From assembly GCF_013409345.1 (NCBI RefSeq), contig NZ_JACCBB010000001.1, forward strand, positions 186,001 through 250,000: a stretch of DNA of 64,000 nucleotides, given 5' to 3'. Source of the DNA: Kineococcus aurantiacus. GTDB lineage: Bacteria; Actinomycetota; Actinomycetes; Actinomycetales; Kineococcaceae. The translations under genes were made by a program, and so were the position numbers. Positions 1 through 8,315 of the stretch are shown one piece after another. Under the pieces are notes generated by a model. The model saw only the letters and a list, made by a program, of their open reading frames with translations. It did not search any database and was not told the origin of the DNA. Position 1 is the first letter of the stretch; each line of letters begins with the position of its first letter.

Positions 1-651
1 CCGAACCCGTTCAAGTCCCGGCTGCGCAGCCTCCTGCTCATGGTCACGGCCGGGTTGTTCGTCGTGGGCACCACGGTGCTGAACATCGTCCTGGGCGACG
101 TCATCGGCGGCGGCAGCGACACCCTGCTGCGGTGGCTCAGCCGGATCGGCTACACCGCGCTGGCGGCCGTGGGGTTCACCATGGCCTTCTGGCTCGCCGC
201 CGCACACCGGCCGGCGTTCCGCACCGTCCTGCCCGGGGCGCTGACGATGGCCGTGGTGTGGCAGTTCCTGCAGCGGTTCGGCCAGAACCTGGTGGGCCTG
301 GTCAGCGACCGCACCAGCGTCTCCAACCAGGTCTTCACCGCCATCCTGGGGCTCATCGCCTTCCTGTTCGTCACCTCCTGCTGCGTCGTGCTGTGCGTGG
401 AGGCCGACGTGGTCCGCAGCCGCCGGCTGTTCCCCCGCGCCCTGCTCACCCCCTTCACCGACGCGGTCGAGCTCACCGACGGCGACCAGCGCGCCTACAC
501 CCGCATCGCGCAGGCCCAGCGGCACAAGGGGTTCGAGCGCGTCCACGTCGAGTTCGACGCCTCACCCCTGCAGCTGCGGCGCGCGGCCGAGGCGGGCGGC
601 GAGGAAGGAGCAGACCGTGATCTGGAGCGGGTGGTAGAGGATGACCGGTAG
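1..651 (+). CDS. YihY/BrkB family membrane protein, C-terminal part (5' end outside window)
   Basis: An open frame runs from base 1 to the stop at 649-651, so the start lies upstream of the window. The visible 216 residues hold at least three hydrophobic segments (roughly residues 12-35, 48-66 and 102-125 of the visible part), with short loops and a hydrophilic tail. The run FRTVLPGALTMAVVWQFLQ, followed by a final membrane helix and a cytoplasmic tail, matches the end of YihY/BrkB family proteins. These inner-membrane proteins have no firmly known function; the old ribonuclease BN label is considered wrong. The last 30 codons overlap, on the opposite strand, the end of the SBF-like transporter gene. 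Confidence 0.8.
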   Translation, partial: PNPFKSRLRSLLLMVTAGLFVVGTTVLNIVLGDVIGGGSDTLLRWLSRIGYTALAAVGFTMAFWLAAAHRPAFRTVLPGALTMAVVWQFLQRFGQNLVGLVSDRTSVSNQVFTAILGLIAFLFVTSCCVVLCVEADVVRSRRLFPRALLTPFTDAVELTDGDQRAYTRIAQAQRHKGFERVHVEFDASPLQLRRAAEAGGEEGADRDLERVVEDDR

Positions 652-1548
652 CGCCACCAGCCCCACCGCGTGCGGGTCGAACAGCACCGTCGCCATCGGC
701 AGCCCCGTCGCCAGCGACTTGTTCGAGCCGCAGAACGCGGTCGTCACCCGGGCGGGCCGCCCGGCCCGCCACAGCAGCGGCGCCCACCACGTCACCGCCA
801 GCACCGCCGACAGCAGCACCGCCGCGCACAGCAGCACGACGGCCACCTCACCGGCACCCACCTCCCGCCAGACCCCCTGGCGCACACCGCGGCTGAACGC
901 GGCGTAGACGACCGCGACGATCACGCCGCGGTCCAGCAGGGTCAGCGGCGCCCGGTGCGCCCGCACCCACGGGCCGACCCACCGGCCGGCCAGCAGACCG
1001 GCCAGGAACGGCACGAGCAGCTGCAGGACGATCCGGCCGACCGCCGCGCCGTCGGGGCCGGCTGCCGAGGACCCCAGCAGGAGCGCCGCCAGCACGGGCG
1101 TCAGGACGATCCCGGCCAGGTTCGAGGCGGTCGCGCCGACCACCGCGGCGGGCACGTCCCCACCGGCGGTGGCCGTGAACACCACGCAGGACTGCACGGT
1201 CGAGGGCAGCACCGCCAGGAACAGCACCCCCGCCACCAGCCCGCCGGCCAGGAACGGGGCCACGGCCAGGCTCAGCAGCAGCCCCAGGACGGGGAACAGC
1301 ACGTACGTGGCCGCCGCGACCGACCCCTGCAGCCGCCAGTCGCGCAGTCCCGCGAGCGCCTCGGCCGGGGCCGTGCGCGCCCCGTAGACGAGGAACAGGG
1401 CGCCCACGCCGACGGTCGTGACCCACGACAGGGCCGCGGCCGGGGTCCCGCCGGCGGGCAGCACCGCGGCGAGCGCGACGGCGGCCAGGACGGCCACGAC
1501 GAACGGCTCGACGCGGCGCAGGACGGGGACGCGGGACCAGCGCAGCAC
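562..1548 (-). CDS. Bile acid:sodium symporter (SBF-like, YfeH type) family transporter
   Basis: The product is 328 residues and strongly hydrophobic, with about nine to ten predicted membrane segments. Features typical of SBF-like (PF13593-type) proteins are the early LFLVYGART stretch, the central LPSTVQSCVVFTATAGGD motif and the late FCGSNKSLATGLPMA motif. Relatives are secondary transporters of organic anions; the substrate here cannot be read from sequence. The start is GTG at 1548, six bases downstream of a TAGCGT hexamer (1555-1560), which fits a leaderless transcript. The 3' end overlaps the BrkB-like gene by 90 bases tail to tail. Both C-termini look genuine, because the conserved YHPLQ motif of this protein lies inside or next to the overlap. 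Confidence 0.85.
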   Translation of the reverse strand: MLRWSRVPVLRRVEPFVVAVLAAVALAAVLPAGGTPAAALSWVTTVGVGALFLVYGARTAPAEALAGLRDWRLQGSVAAATYVLFPVLGLLLSLAVAPFLAGGLVAGVLFLAVLPSTVQSCVVFTATAGGDVPAAVVGATASNLAGIVLTPVLAALLLGSSAAGPDGAAVGRIVLQLLVPFLAGLLAGRWVGPWVRAHRAPLTLLDRGVIVAVVYAAFSRGVRQGVWREVGAGEVAVVLLCAAVLLSAVLAVTWWAPLLWRAGRPARVTTAFCGSNKSLATGLPMATVLFDPHAVGLVALPVILYHPLQITVCSFLAARLGRAPQLQG

Positions 1549-1560
1549 CCGGGGACGCTA
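1549..1560 (-). promoter_or_regulatory. Leaderless-type -10 hexamer for the SBF-like transporter
   Basis: TAGCGT (reverse strand, 1560 to 1555) stands six bases before the GTG start at 1548, so transcription should begin at or next to the start codon. Confidence 0.55.
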
Positions 1561-1626
1561 CCCCGGGCGCGCTGCACCCCGGTGGGGCCCGGCCGGGACC
1601 CGGCGCGCCGGTGGCACAGTGGCCCG

Positions 1627-2466
1627 GTGACCCTCGTCGACGCCGTGGCCCTGCAGCGCGAGCTCGCCGGCCCGAACCCGCCGGTCCTGCTGGACGTGCG
1701 GTGGTCCCTCACCGGTCCCGCCGGGGCGGGCGAGTACGCCCGCGGGCACCTGCCCGGCGCGGTCTTCGTCGACCTCGACACCGGGCTGTCGCGCCCCCGC
1801 GGCCCCGGCGAGGGCCGCCACCCGCTGCCGCACCCGGACGCGCTGCAGGAGGTGCTGCGCGCCGCGGGCGTGTCCACCGGCTCACCGGTGGTCCTGTACG
1901 ACGCGGCGGACTCCACCAGCGCCGCGCGCGGCTGGTGGGTGCTGCGCTGGGCGGGCCTGCGCGACGTCCGCGTCCTCGACGGGGGCCTGGCCGCCTGGGT
2001 CGCGCGGGGCGGGGCCGTCAGCACCGACGTCCCGGCGCCGGGGGCCGGCGACGTCGTCGTGCGGGCCGGTGCGCTGCCGGTCCTCGACGCCGACGCCGTC
2101 GCCGCGCTGGCCCGCGACGGGCTCGTCCTGGACGTGCGCGCCCCCGCTCGGTACCGCGGTGAGACCGAACCGGTCGACCCCGTGGCCGGGCACGTCCCGG
2201 GTGCCGTGAACCACCCGACGACGGGCCACCTCACCCCCTCCGGGACGTTCCTGCCGCCCGCGCGGCTGCGCGCCGGGTTCGAGGAGCTGGGCGTGGGGCA
2301 GGGGCGGGGGACGGTCGGGGTGTACTGCGGCAGCGGCGTCACCGCCGCGCACACCCTGCTGGCCCTGGAGGTGGCCGGGTTCTCCGGCGTCCTGTACCCG
2401 GGGTCGTGGTCGGAGTGGGTCACCGACCCGGCGCGACCGGTCGCCACCGGGCCCGGACCGGGCTGA
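1627..2466 (+). CDS. Sulfurtransferase with two rhodanese domains
   Basis: The product is 279 residues with an N-terminal inactive-type rhodanese domain (about 1-135) and a C-terminal catalytic one (about 150-275). The C-terminal loop YCGSGVTAAH supplies the active-site cysteine of a thiosulfate or 3-mercaptopyruvate:cyanide sulfurtransferase (SseA/CysA2 type). CGSGVTA is the loop usually seen in the mercaptopyruvate-type group, which would fit transfer of sulfane sulfur to thiols in the cytoplasm. The GTG start at 1627 follows the hexamer CACAGT by six bases and gives a family-typical length. The frame continues open upstream only because the DNA is GC-rich. No signal peptide is seen. Confidence 0.88.
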   Translation: MTLVDAVALQRELAGPNPPVLLDVRWSLTGPAGAGEYARGHLPGAVFVDLDTGLSRPRGPGEGRHPLPHPDALQEVLRAAGVSTGSPVVLYDAADSTSAARGWWVLRWAGLRDVRVLDGGLAAWVARGGAVSTDVPAPGAGDVVVRAGALPVLDADAVAALARDGLVLDVRAPARYRGETEPVDPVAGHVPGAVNHPTTGHLTPSGTFLPPARLRAGFEELGVGQGRGTVGVYCGSGVTAAHTLLALEVAGFSGVLYPGSWSEWVTDPARPVATGPGPG

Positions 2467-2532
2467 GCGACCCCGTCCGGCAACGATCCCGGACCGGGGG
2501 TGGCACCCCCTCCCCCGGCGTGCCCCGGCGTG

Positions 2533-2545
2533 TAGCGTCTCGACC
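2533..2545 (+). promoter_or_regulatory. Leaderless-type -10 hexamer for the Gfo/Idh/MocA gene
   Basis: TAGCGT at 2533-2538 is followed by seven bases and then the GTG start at 2546. Confidence 0.55.
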
Positions 2546-3616
2546 GTGGTCGACGCTGACAGCACCCAGGACAAGGTCCGGATCATCCACGTCGGGCTCG
2601 GCGGCTGGGGGGGTGACTGGGAGAAGAACGCCATCCCCCCCGTGACCGAGGTCGAGCGGGTGGCCATCGTGGACGCCCACGAGCCGACGCTGCGCGCCGC
2701 GCAGAAGACCCTCGGCCTGCCCGACGAGGTCTGCTTCACCTCCCTGACCGAGGCCGCGAAGGCCGTCCCCGCCGAGGGCGTCGTCGTCACCGCCCCCATG
2801 ACGTTCCACGTCCCGGTGGCGCTGGAGGCCCTCGACGCCGGCCTGCACGTGCTCGTCGAGAAACCCTTCGCCGGCACCGTCGCCGAGGCCCGCACGGCCG
2901 TCGAGCGCGCCGAGGAGCTCGGGCTGGTCCTGCAGGTCAGCCAGAACTACCGCTTCTACCCCGGCGCGCAGACCGCCCGCCGGCTCATCGCCGAGGGCGC
3001 CGTCGGGGACCTGTCGGTCGTCCACGTCGACTTCCGCCGCTGGGACCACGACGAGCCGGCCGGGACGTACCGGCACTACCAGTTCCCGCACCCGCTCATC
3101 TACGACATGGCGATCCACCACTTCGACCTGCTGCGCATGACGACCGGCCGCGAGGCCGTCAGCGTGTACGCCAAGGTCACCGACCCGCCGTGGAGCCGGT
3201 ACACCGAGGAGGCCTCCGCCGTCCTCGTCGTCGAGCTCGAGGGCGGGCTGGTGTGCAGCTACCGCGGCAGCTGGGTCTCCCGCGCGCCGCAGACCGCCTG
3301 GGACGGCGAGTGGGTCTTCGACGGCGCCGACGGGTACCTCACCCTGACCGGCCGCGGCGACGACGGCCCCGCCGACGACGAGGTCCGCCTCGGCCTGCGC
3401 GGCAGGGCCGCCGAACCCGTGGAACTGCCGACGATGGAGCTGTGGGGCCGCTCGGCGGGCCTGCGGCAGTTCGCCCGCGCGGTCCGCGGCGGCGCGGCCC
3501 CCGACGTCACGGGCCGTTCCAACCTGGGCAGCGTGGCCCTCATGGAGGCCGCGGCGAGGTCCGCCGCCTCCGGGAGGGTCGAGCAGGTCGAGCGGACCGG
3601 GGGGACGAGCGCGTGA
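2546..3616 (+). CDS. Gfo/Idh/MocA family NAD(P)-dependent oxidoreductase
   Basis: The product is 356 residues. The N-terminal Rossmann domain begins with [11 protein letters not shown], a variant of the GxGxxG nucleotide loop. The family hallmark EKPF follows at about residues 107-110 ([10 protein letters not shown]), and a C-terminal alpha/beta substrate domain comes after it. Members oxidise or reduce sugars, inositols and related polyols with NAD(P). The stop overlaps the start of the ThuA gene by four bases (GTGA), so the two are translated together and probably act on the same carbohydrate. No transporter or kinase sits beside them, so the substrate is unknown. The GTG start is preceded by a leaderless-type hexamer. 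Confidence 0.88.
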   Translation: MVDADSTQDKVRIIHVGLGGWGGDWEKNAIPPVTEVERVAIVDAHEPTLRAAQKTLGLPDEVCFTSLTEAAKAVPAEGVVVTAPMTFHVPVALEALDAGLHVLVEKPFAGTVAEARTAVERAEELGLVLQVSQNYRFYPGAQTARRLIAEGAVGDLSVVHVDFRRWDHDEPAGTYRHYQFPHPLIYDMAIHHFDLLRMTTGREAVSVYAKVTDPPWSRYTEEASAVLVVELEGGLVCSYRGSWVSRAPQTAWDGEWVFDGADGYLTLTGRGDDGPADDEVRLGLRGRAAEPVELPTMELWGRSAGLRQFARAVRGGAAPDVTGRSNLGSVALMEAAARSAASGRVEQVERTGGTSA

Positions 3617-4341
3617 GGGTCCTGGTCTGGAACGAGGGCGTCCACGAGGCGAACAACCACCCGGCGGACATCGGCGAGTACTACCCCGAGGGCATGCACG
3701 GCGCCATCGCCGCCGGACTGCGCCGCCTGCTGCCCGACGCCGAGGTGTCGACCGCGACGCTCGCCGACCCCGAGCACGGCCTGACCGCCGAGGTCCTGGC
3801 CCGCACCGACGTCCTGCTGTGGTGGGGCCACGCCGCCCACGACCAGGTCGACGACGCCGTCGTCGCCCGCGTCGAGGAGCAGGTGCTCGGCGGGATGGGC
3901 CTGCTCGTCCTGCACTCGGGGCACTTCTCGAAGATCTTCCGCAAGCTGCTGGGCACCACCTGCTCCCTGGCCTGGCGCAACGAGGGCGAGCAGGAACTGG
4001 TGTGGACGGTCAAGCCGTCGCACCCCATCGCCGCCGGGATCCCGCACCCCCTGGTCATCCCGCGCCAGGAGATGTACGGGGAGCTGTTCGACATCCCCGA
4101 CCCCGACGACCTGGTCTTCATCAGCTCCTTCGCCGGCGGTGAGGTGTTCCGCTCCGGCGTCACCTTCACCCGCGGCCGGGGGAGGATCTTCTACTTCTCC
4201 CCCGGCGACCAGGAGTACCCCGTCTACCAGCAGCCCGAGATCCAGCAGGTCCTGGCCAACGGGGTCCGCTGGGCCGCGCCCGGCCCCGGGGACCGCGCGG
4301 TCCCCGAGGTCAGCAACCCGCCCCGGCAGTGGCTCCTGTAG
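3613..4341 (+). CDS. ThuA domain-containing protein
   Basis: The product is 242 residues covering one ThuA-like, class I glutamine amidotransferase-fold domain. It begins with [12 protein letters not shown] and continues with [12 protein letters not shown], a [14 protein letters not shown] segment and a glycine-rich [11 protein letters not shown] strand. ThuA was named from rhizobial trehalose uptake and utilisation operons, and ThuA-type proteins are often linked with Gfo/Idh/MocA enzymes that make or use 3-keto sugars. The GTG at 3613 overlaps the upstream stop by four bases. A longer open frame upstream lies inside the dehydrogenase gene and is not used. The exact sugar is not known. Confidence 0.87.
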   Translation: MRVLVWNEGVHEANNHPADIGEYYPEGMHGAIAAGLRRLLPDAEVSTATLADPEHGLTAEVLARTDVLLWWGHAAHDQVDDAVVARVEEQVLGGMGLLVLHSGHFSKIFRKLLGTTCSLAWRNEGEQELVWTVKPSHPIAAGIPHPLVIPRQEMYGELFDIPDPDDLVFISSFAGGEVFRSGVTFTRGRGRIFYFSPGDQEYPVYQQPEIQQVLANGVRWAAPGPGDRAVPEVSNPPRQWLL

Positions 4342-4369
4342 GGACCGCCGGACCGGCGTCCGGGACGGG

Positions 4370-5392
4370 TCAGTCGTCGGTCCCGGCCGAGGCCTGCGCA
4401 CCCCGCGCGGCCTCCCGGGCCGCCCGGCGGACCTTGCGGTCGGAGATCGGTCGGTCGCCGTACTCGGTGCCCTCCACCACCTCCACCTCGGTGCCCTCGG
4501 CGCCCTCCCCGTCGGTCGGGTGAGCGCCGGGGGCCGGGCGGCGCTTGCGCAGCGGCGGCGCGTAGCCGTCGGCCAGCCGGCGGGAGGTGATGAGGAACCC
4601 GGTGTGCCCGATCATCCGGTGCTGCGGGCGCACCGCCAGCCCCTCCAGGTGCCAGCCGCGGACCATCGACTCCCACGCCTCCGGCTCGGTCCACCGGCCC
4701 GCCTCGCGCAACGCCTCCGCCACCCGGGACAGCTGGGTCGCCGTCGCCACGTAGCAGATGAGCACCCCGCCGGGAGCCAGGTGGTCGGCCACCGCGTCCA
4801 GGCACTCCCACGGCGCCAGCATGTCCAGCACCGCCCGGTCGGCCTGCAGCCCCGTCGAGGGCAGCGTCTGGACCAGGTCGCCGACCCGCAGCGTCCACGC
4901 CGGGTGCGGGCCGCCGAAGAACGTCTCGACGTTGCCGCGCGCCACGTCCGCGAAGTCGGCCCGCCGCTCGAAGGAGTGCACCTGCCCGCCGTCGCCCACG
5001 GCGCGCAGCAGCGACATCGTCAGCGCCCCCGACCCGACGCCGGCCTCGATGACCGTCGCCCCCGGGAAGACGTCGGCCATCTGCACGACCTGCCCGGCGT
5101 CCTTGGGGTACACCACGGCGGCACCGCGCGGCATGGACAGCACGAAGTCCGTCAGCAGCGGCCGCACCACCAGGTACTCCACCATCGCCGTGTTGACGAT
5201 CGTCGTCCCGTCCGGGCGCCCGATGAGGTCGTCGTGCAGGAACTTGCCGCGGTGGGTGTGGAACTCCGCCCCGGCCGTCAGCGTGATGGTGTGCATCCGC
5301 CCCCGGGGGTCGGTCAGCTGCACCCGTTCCCCCTCGCGCAGGGGACCACGGCGGGTGTTCGCACCCGTCGGCGGGTGGGCAGGGTCGATCAC
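4370..5392 (-). CDS. trmI: tRNA (adenine-58-N1)-methyltransferase TrmI
   Basis: The product is 340 residues and would methylate A58 in the T-loop of tRNA using S-adenosylmethionine, as a homotetramer in related species. It shows the small N-terminal beta domain (about 15-65), the YPKDAG motif (95-100) and the SAM-binding loop IEAGVGSGAL (115-124). DMLAPWECLD lies further on. The C-terminal 60 residues are a charged, low-complexity tail longer than in many family members. The GTG start at 5392 follows an AGAGGA-type ribosome site and lies 28 bases after the site-2 protease stop, so the two probably share a transcript. Confidence 0.92.
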   Translation of the reverse strand: MIDPAHPPTGANTRRGPLREGERVQLTDPRGRMHTITLTAGAEFHTHRGKFLHDDLIGRPDGTTIVNTAMVEYLVVRPLLTDFVLSMPRGAAVVYPKDAGQVVQMADVFPGATVIEAGVGSGALTMSLLRAVGDGGQVHSFERRADFADVARGNVETFFGGPHPAWTLRVGDLVQTLPSTGLQADRAVLDMLAPWECLDAVADHLAPGGVLICYVATATQLSRVAEALREAGRWTEPEAWESMVRGWHLEGLAVRPQHRMIGHTGFLITSRRLADGYAPPLRKRRPAPGAHPTDGEGAEGTEVEVVEGTEYGDRPISDRKVRRAAREAARGAQASAGTDD

Positions 5393-5420
5393 GGGGAATC
5401 CTCTTCCAGTCGTCCGAAGG

Positions 5421-6557
5421 TCAGCGCGCGGTCACGGCCGCGATCACGTCACCGGTGTGCAGCAGGCCACGCACCCGCCCAGCAGTGTCCACCACGACGT
5501 GCTCCCCCGGACGCACCTGCACCGCCTGCAGCAGGTCCTCGCCGGCCAGGTCCTCCGGCAGCCACGAGCGCGGCGGCAGCGCCCGCGCCGTCGCCCCGGC
5601 CCCCAGCGACGTGCGCCGCTCCTCCGGGACCCGCCGCAGCGCGGCGGTGTCCACGACCGCCACCGGCACCCCGTCGTCGGTCACGAGCACGACCTCCAGG
5701 TCCCGCGCCGACCCCGCCGCGGCCCCCGCGTCGATCGCCGCCCGCGCCGAGCGGACGACCTCCTCCACGGTCGCCCGCGCGCTCACCCCGATCGCCGGCC
5801 GCTGCAGCGCGCGCGCCGACAGCGCCGGCACCCGCCGCTGCACGGTCGCCGACCGGAGCGCCTCCGAGGCCCCCTGCCACAGCAGCGCCCCGACCAGACC
5901 CGCCCACACGACGTCGGTGATCGACTGCTCCAGGCCCAGCAGGCGCGGCCCCAGCAGGCCCGCCGCGAAGACCACGACCGCCAGGACCCGCCCGACCCAG
6001 CCGGCCGCGACCGTCCCGGCCACCCGGTCCCCGCGGAGCTTCCAGACGATCGCCTCCAGCGCGTGCCCGCCGTCCAGCGGCAGGCCCGGCAGCAGGTTGA
6101 ACACCGCCAGCAGCGCGTTCGACAGCGTCAGCGCCGCCAGCAGCAGGGCCAGCACCCCGCCCCCGTCCGGCGCCTCGCGCACCACGGCGCCGGCCCGCCA
6201 GGCCACGAGCGCGATGAGGGCGTTGACCACCGGGCCCACCACCGCGATCAGCAGGCTGCTGCCCGGGCCCGTGCGCCCCTCGTGGGAGGTGAACCCGCCC
6301 CAGACGTTGAGGACGATGCCGGTCACCCGCACGCCCGACCACCGCGCCGCCAGCGCGTGCGCGACCTCGTGCAGCAGCACCGAGACCAGCAGCAGCACCG
6401 CGTACCCGAACGCCACCGCGTACGACGCCGGACCCGGCACCCGGGACTGCACCGCGGGCGCGAAGACGACCACGATCAGCGCGGCGAACAGGAACCACGA
6501 GGGGGCCAGCACCAGCGGCACCCCGAACGGGCGCCCCAGCGGGATGCCGCCCCTCAC
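5421..6557 (-). CDS. Site-2 protease family zinc metalloprotease with C-terminal CBS-like region
   Basis: The product is 378 residues. The intramembrane HEVAH zinc motif sits at 63-67 and the second ligand motif NLLPGLPLDGGH at 154-165, in a core of about six membrane helices. Residues 230-378 resemble a CBS-domain pair, as in mycobacterial Rip3-type (M50) proteases, which cut membrane anti-sigma factors or other single-pass substrates. The GTG at 6557 is chosen because VRGGIPLGRPFG matches the usual N-terminus of this family (MRxxIPLGRxxG) and a GGAG lies just upstream. Longer starts at 6581 or 6620 are possible. It is divergent from the RecB-like gene and probably co-transcribed with trmI. 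Confidence 0.88.
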   Translation of the reverse strand: MRGGIPLGRPFGVPLVLAPSWFLFAALIVVVFAPAVQSRVPGPASYAVAFGYAVLLLVSVLLHEVAHALAARWSGVRVTGIVLNVWGGFTSHEGRTGPGSSLLIAVVGPVVNALIALVAWRAGAVVREAPDGGGVLALLLAALTLSNALLAVFNLLPGLPLDGGHALEAIVWKLRGDRVAGTVAAGWVGRVLAVVVFAAGLLGPRLLGLEQSITDVVWAGLVGALLWQGASEALRSATVQRRVPALSARALQRPAIGVSARATVEEVVRSARAAIDAGAAAGSARDLEVVLVTDDGVPVAVVDTAALRRVPEERRTSLGAGATARALPPRSWLPEDLAGEDLLQAVQVRPGEHVVVDTAGRVRGLLHTGDVIAAVTAR

Positions 6558-6690
6558 GACGCTCCGCCGACGGGACCGCACCCCACCGGCCGGTGCACCG
6601 ACCGACACGCCGAACGCCACGCCACCTGCATCCGCCGATCCTAGGCGGACCCCCCGCGGCGACCGTCCCGGGGACCACCCGAGCGCGCCG

Positions 6691-6702
6691 TACAGTGAAC
6701 CG
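6691..6702 (+). promoter_or_regulatory. Leaderless-type -10 hexamer for the RecB-like nuclease
   Basis: TACAGT at 6691-6696, then six bases, then the GTG start at 6703. Confidence 0.55.
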
Positions 6703-7563
6703 GTGACCGACGGCGCGCCACCGCTGCCCCCGCCCGCGGTGCGCCGGGCCCTGTCCCCCTCCCGCGCCGCCGACTTCACGCAGTGCCCGCTGCTGTACCG
6801 CTTCCGCACCATCGACCGGCTCCCCGAGGCCCCCAGCGCGGCCGCCGTGCGCGGCACCCTCGTCCACGCCGTCCTGGAGCACCTGTTCGACCTGCCCCCC
6901 GGCGAGCGCACCCCCGAGCGCGCCGCGGCCCTGCTCGAACCCCGCTGGCGGGCCCTGCTGGAGCGCGAACCCCAGCTGCACGCCCTCTTCGGCACCGACG
7001 CCGACCCCGACCCGCCGGCCCTGGCCGCCTGGCTCGCCGGCGCCCACCGGCTCCTGGAGCGCTACTTCCAGCTCGAGGACCCCACCCGCCTGGAACCGGC
7101 CGCGCGCGAGATGCGCGTGGAGGTCGACCTCGACGACGGCCTGCAGCTGCGCGGCATCGTCGACCGCCTCGACGTCGCCCCCGACGGCGCCATGCGCGTC
7201 GTCGACTACAAGACCGGCCGGGCCCCCTCCGAGGCCACCGCCGGGCGGGCCATGTTCCAGATGCGCTTCTACGCCCTCGTCCTGTGGCGCCTGCGCGGGC
7301 AGGTGCCGCGCCTGCTCCAGCTCGTCTACCTCGGCTCCGGCGACGTCGTGCGGTACGTCCCCGACGAGGGGGACCTGCTGGCCACCGAGCGCAAGGTCCG
7401 CGCCCTGTGGGAGGCCATCGAGCGCAACCACCGCACGGGCGAGTGGCCCGCCCGCCCCAGCCGCACGTGCACGTGGTGCGACCACAAGGCGCTGTGCCCC
7501 AGCTTCGGCGGCACGCCGCCCCCGCTGCCCACGCTGCCCACGCTGCCCACGGCCACCGGCTGA
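6703..7563 (+). CDS. RecB-like PD-(D/E)XK nuclease with probable iron-sulfur cluster
   Basis: The product is 286 residues, a stand-alone RecB/Cas4-type exonuclease domain. Visible elements are SPSRAADFTQCP with Cys28, the conserved helix GTLVHAVLE (51-59), the metal-binding GIVDRLD (Asp154) and VVDYKTG (Asp168, Lys170), and the C-terminal CTWCDHKALCP with Cys256, Cys259 and Cys265. The four cysteines fit the [4Fe-4S] staple of AddB/Cas4-like nucleases. No helicase is fused or adjacent, so the role is probably general DNA end processing. The proline-rich tail contains a threefold LPT repeat. The S2P-trmI neighbours are typical of many actinobacteria. Confidence 0.87.
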   Translation: MTDGAPPLPPPAVRRALSPSRAADFTQCPLLYRFRTIDRLPEAPSAAAVRGTLVHAVLEHLFDLPPGERTPERAAALLEPRWRALLEREPQLHALFGTDADPDPPALAAWLAGAHRLLERYFQLEDPTRLEPAAREMRVEVDLDDGLQLRGIVDRLDVAPDGAMRVVDYKTGRAPSEATAGRAMFQMRFYALVLWRLRGQVPRLLQLVYLGSGDVVRYVPDEGDLLATERKVRALWEAIERNHRTGEWPARPSRTCTWCDHKALCPSFGGTPPPLPTLPTLPTATG

Positions 7564-7576
7564 GGGCCGGGTCACC

Positions 7577-8290
7577 TCACACGGTGTCCAGCAGCTCCCC
7601 GGCCGCGAGCGCCCCCAGCGCCGCCGGGTCCACCTCGGTCAGCGACGCCACCCGGTTGCGGCCCGGCGCCGCCGGGATGGGCACCAGGTGCGGCACCGCC
7701 AGCACCCGCGCCCCCGCGGCCTCGCCCGAGGCGACCCCCGTCGGGGAGTCCTCCACGACCACGCACCGGGTGACGTCCACCCCCAGCAGCTCGGCCGCCC
7801 GCAGGTAGGGGTCCGGCGCCGGCTTGCCGCGCGCCACCTCGTCCCCGGCGACCACCACCGCGAAGGCCCCCGGGACCAGCCTGGCCACCGCGTCCGCCAG
7901 GTTGCGGTACGACATCGTCACCAGGGCGCAGGGCACGCCCGCCGCGCCCAGCGCGCGCAGCAGCTCCAGCGCCCCCGGCCGCCACACCACCGCCGCGCCG
8001 ACCCGCTCGATCACCGCGTCCAGCAGCTCGGCCACCACCGCCGCCGGGTCCAGCACCACGCCCGCCGACTCCCGCACGTGCCCGGCCAGGACCCGCCCCG
8101 AGTCCGGCAGCGCGCTGCCGACCAGCCCCAGCGCCTGCTCGTGGGTCCACGGCACGCCGTAGCGCCCCAGCAGCGCCGTCTCCGCCGCGATCCAGTGCGG
8201 CTCGGTGTCCACCAACGTCCCGTCCATGTCCCACAGGACGGCGGCGGGCAGCTCGAGGGGGGCACCACGGGGAGGTTCGACGGGACTCAT
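7577..8290 (-). CDS. HAD superfamily phosphatase (beta-phosphoglucomutase/phosphatase type)
   Basis: The product is 237 residues. Motif I is LWDMDGTLVDTE with the nucleophile Asp21 and acid/base Asp23. Motif II is seen in LVTMSY, and motif III/IV in KPAPDPYL and VVVEDSPTGVASGEAAG. A four-helix cap lies between motif I and motif II, as in class C1 HAD enzymes that hydrolyse small phosphorylated sugars. The substrate is not predictable. The ATG at 8290 follows a TAGACT hexamer by nine bases. The gene is divergent from the PAC2 gene with only 25 bases between them, and convergent with the nuclease gene. Confidence 0.88.
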   Translation of the reverse strand: MSPVEPPRGAPLELPAAVLWDMDGTLVDTEPHWIAAETALLGRYGVPWTHEQALGLVGSALPDSGRVLAGHVRESAGVVLDPAAVVAELLDAVIERVGAAVVWRPGALELLRALGAAGVPCALVTMSYRNLADAVARLVPGAFAVVVAGDEVARGKPAPDPYLRAAELLGVDVTRCVVVEDSPTGVASGEAAGARVLAVPHLVPIPAAPGRNRVASLTEVDPAALGALAAGELLDTV

Positions 8291-8305
8291 GGGCCCCGGA
8301 GTCTA
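8291..8305 (-). promoter_or_regulatory. Leaderless-type -10 hexamer for the HAD phosphatase
   Basis: TAGACT on the reverse strand (8305 to 8300) lies nine bases before the ATG at 8290. It shares two bases with the -10 hexamer of the divergent PAC2 gene. Confidence 0.5.
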
Positions 8306-8315
8306 GGGTTGGGGG
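8304..8315 (+). promoter_or_regulatory. Leaderless-type -10 hexamer for the PAC2 gene
   Basis: TAGGGT at 8304-8309 is followed by six bases and the GTG start at 8316. It overlaps the reverse-strand TAGACT hexamer. Confidence 0.55.

Noticed and set aside
7530-7560. CRISPR-like or satellite repeat at the triple LPT coding repeat
   Set aside because: It is three copies of a nine-base coding unit at the end of the nuclease gene, with no spacers.
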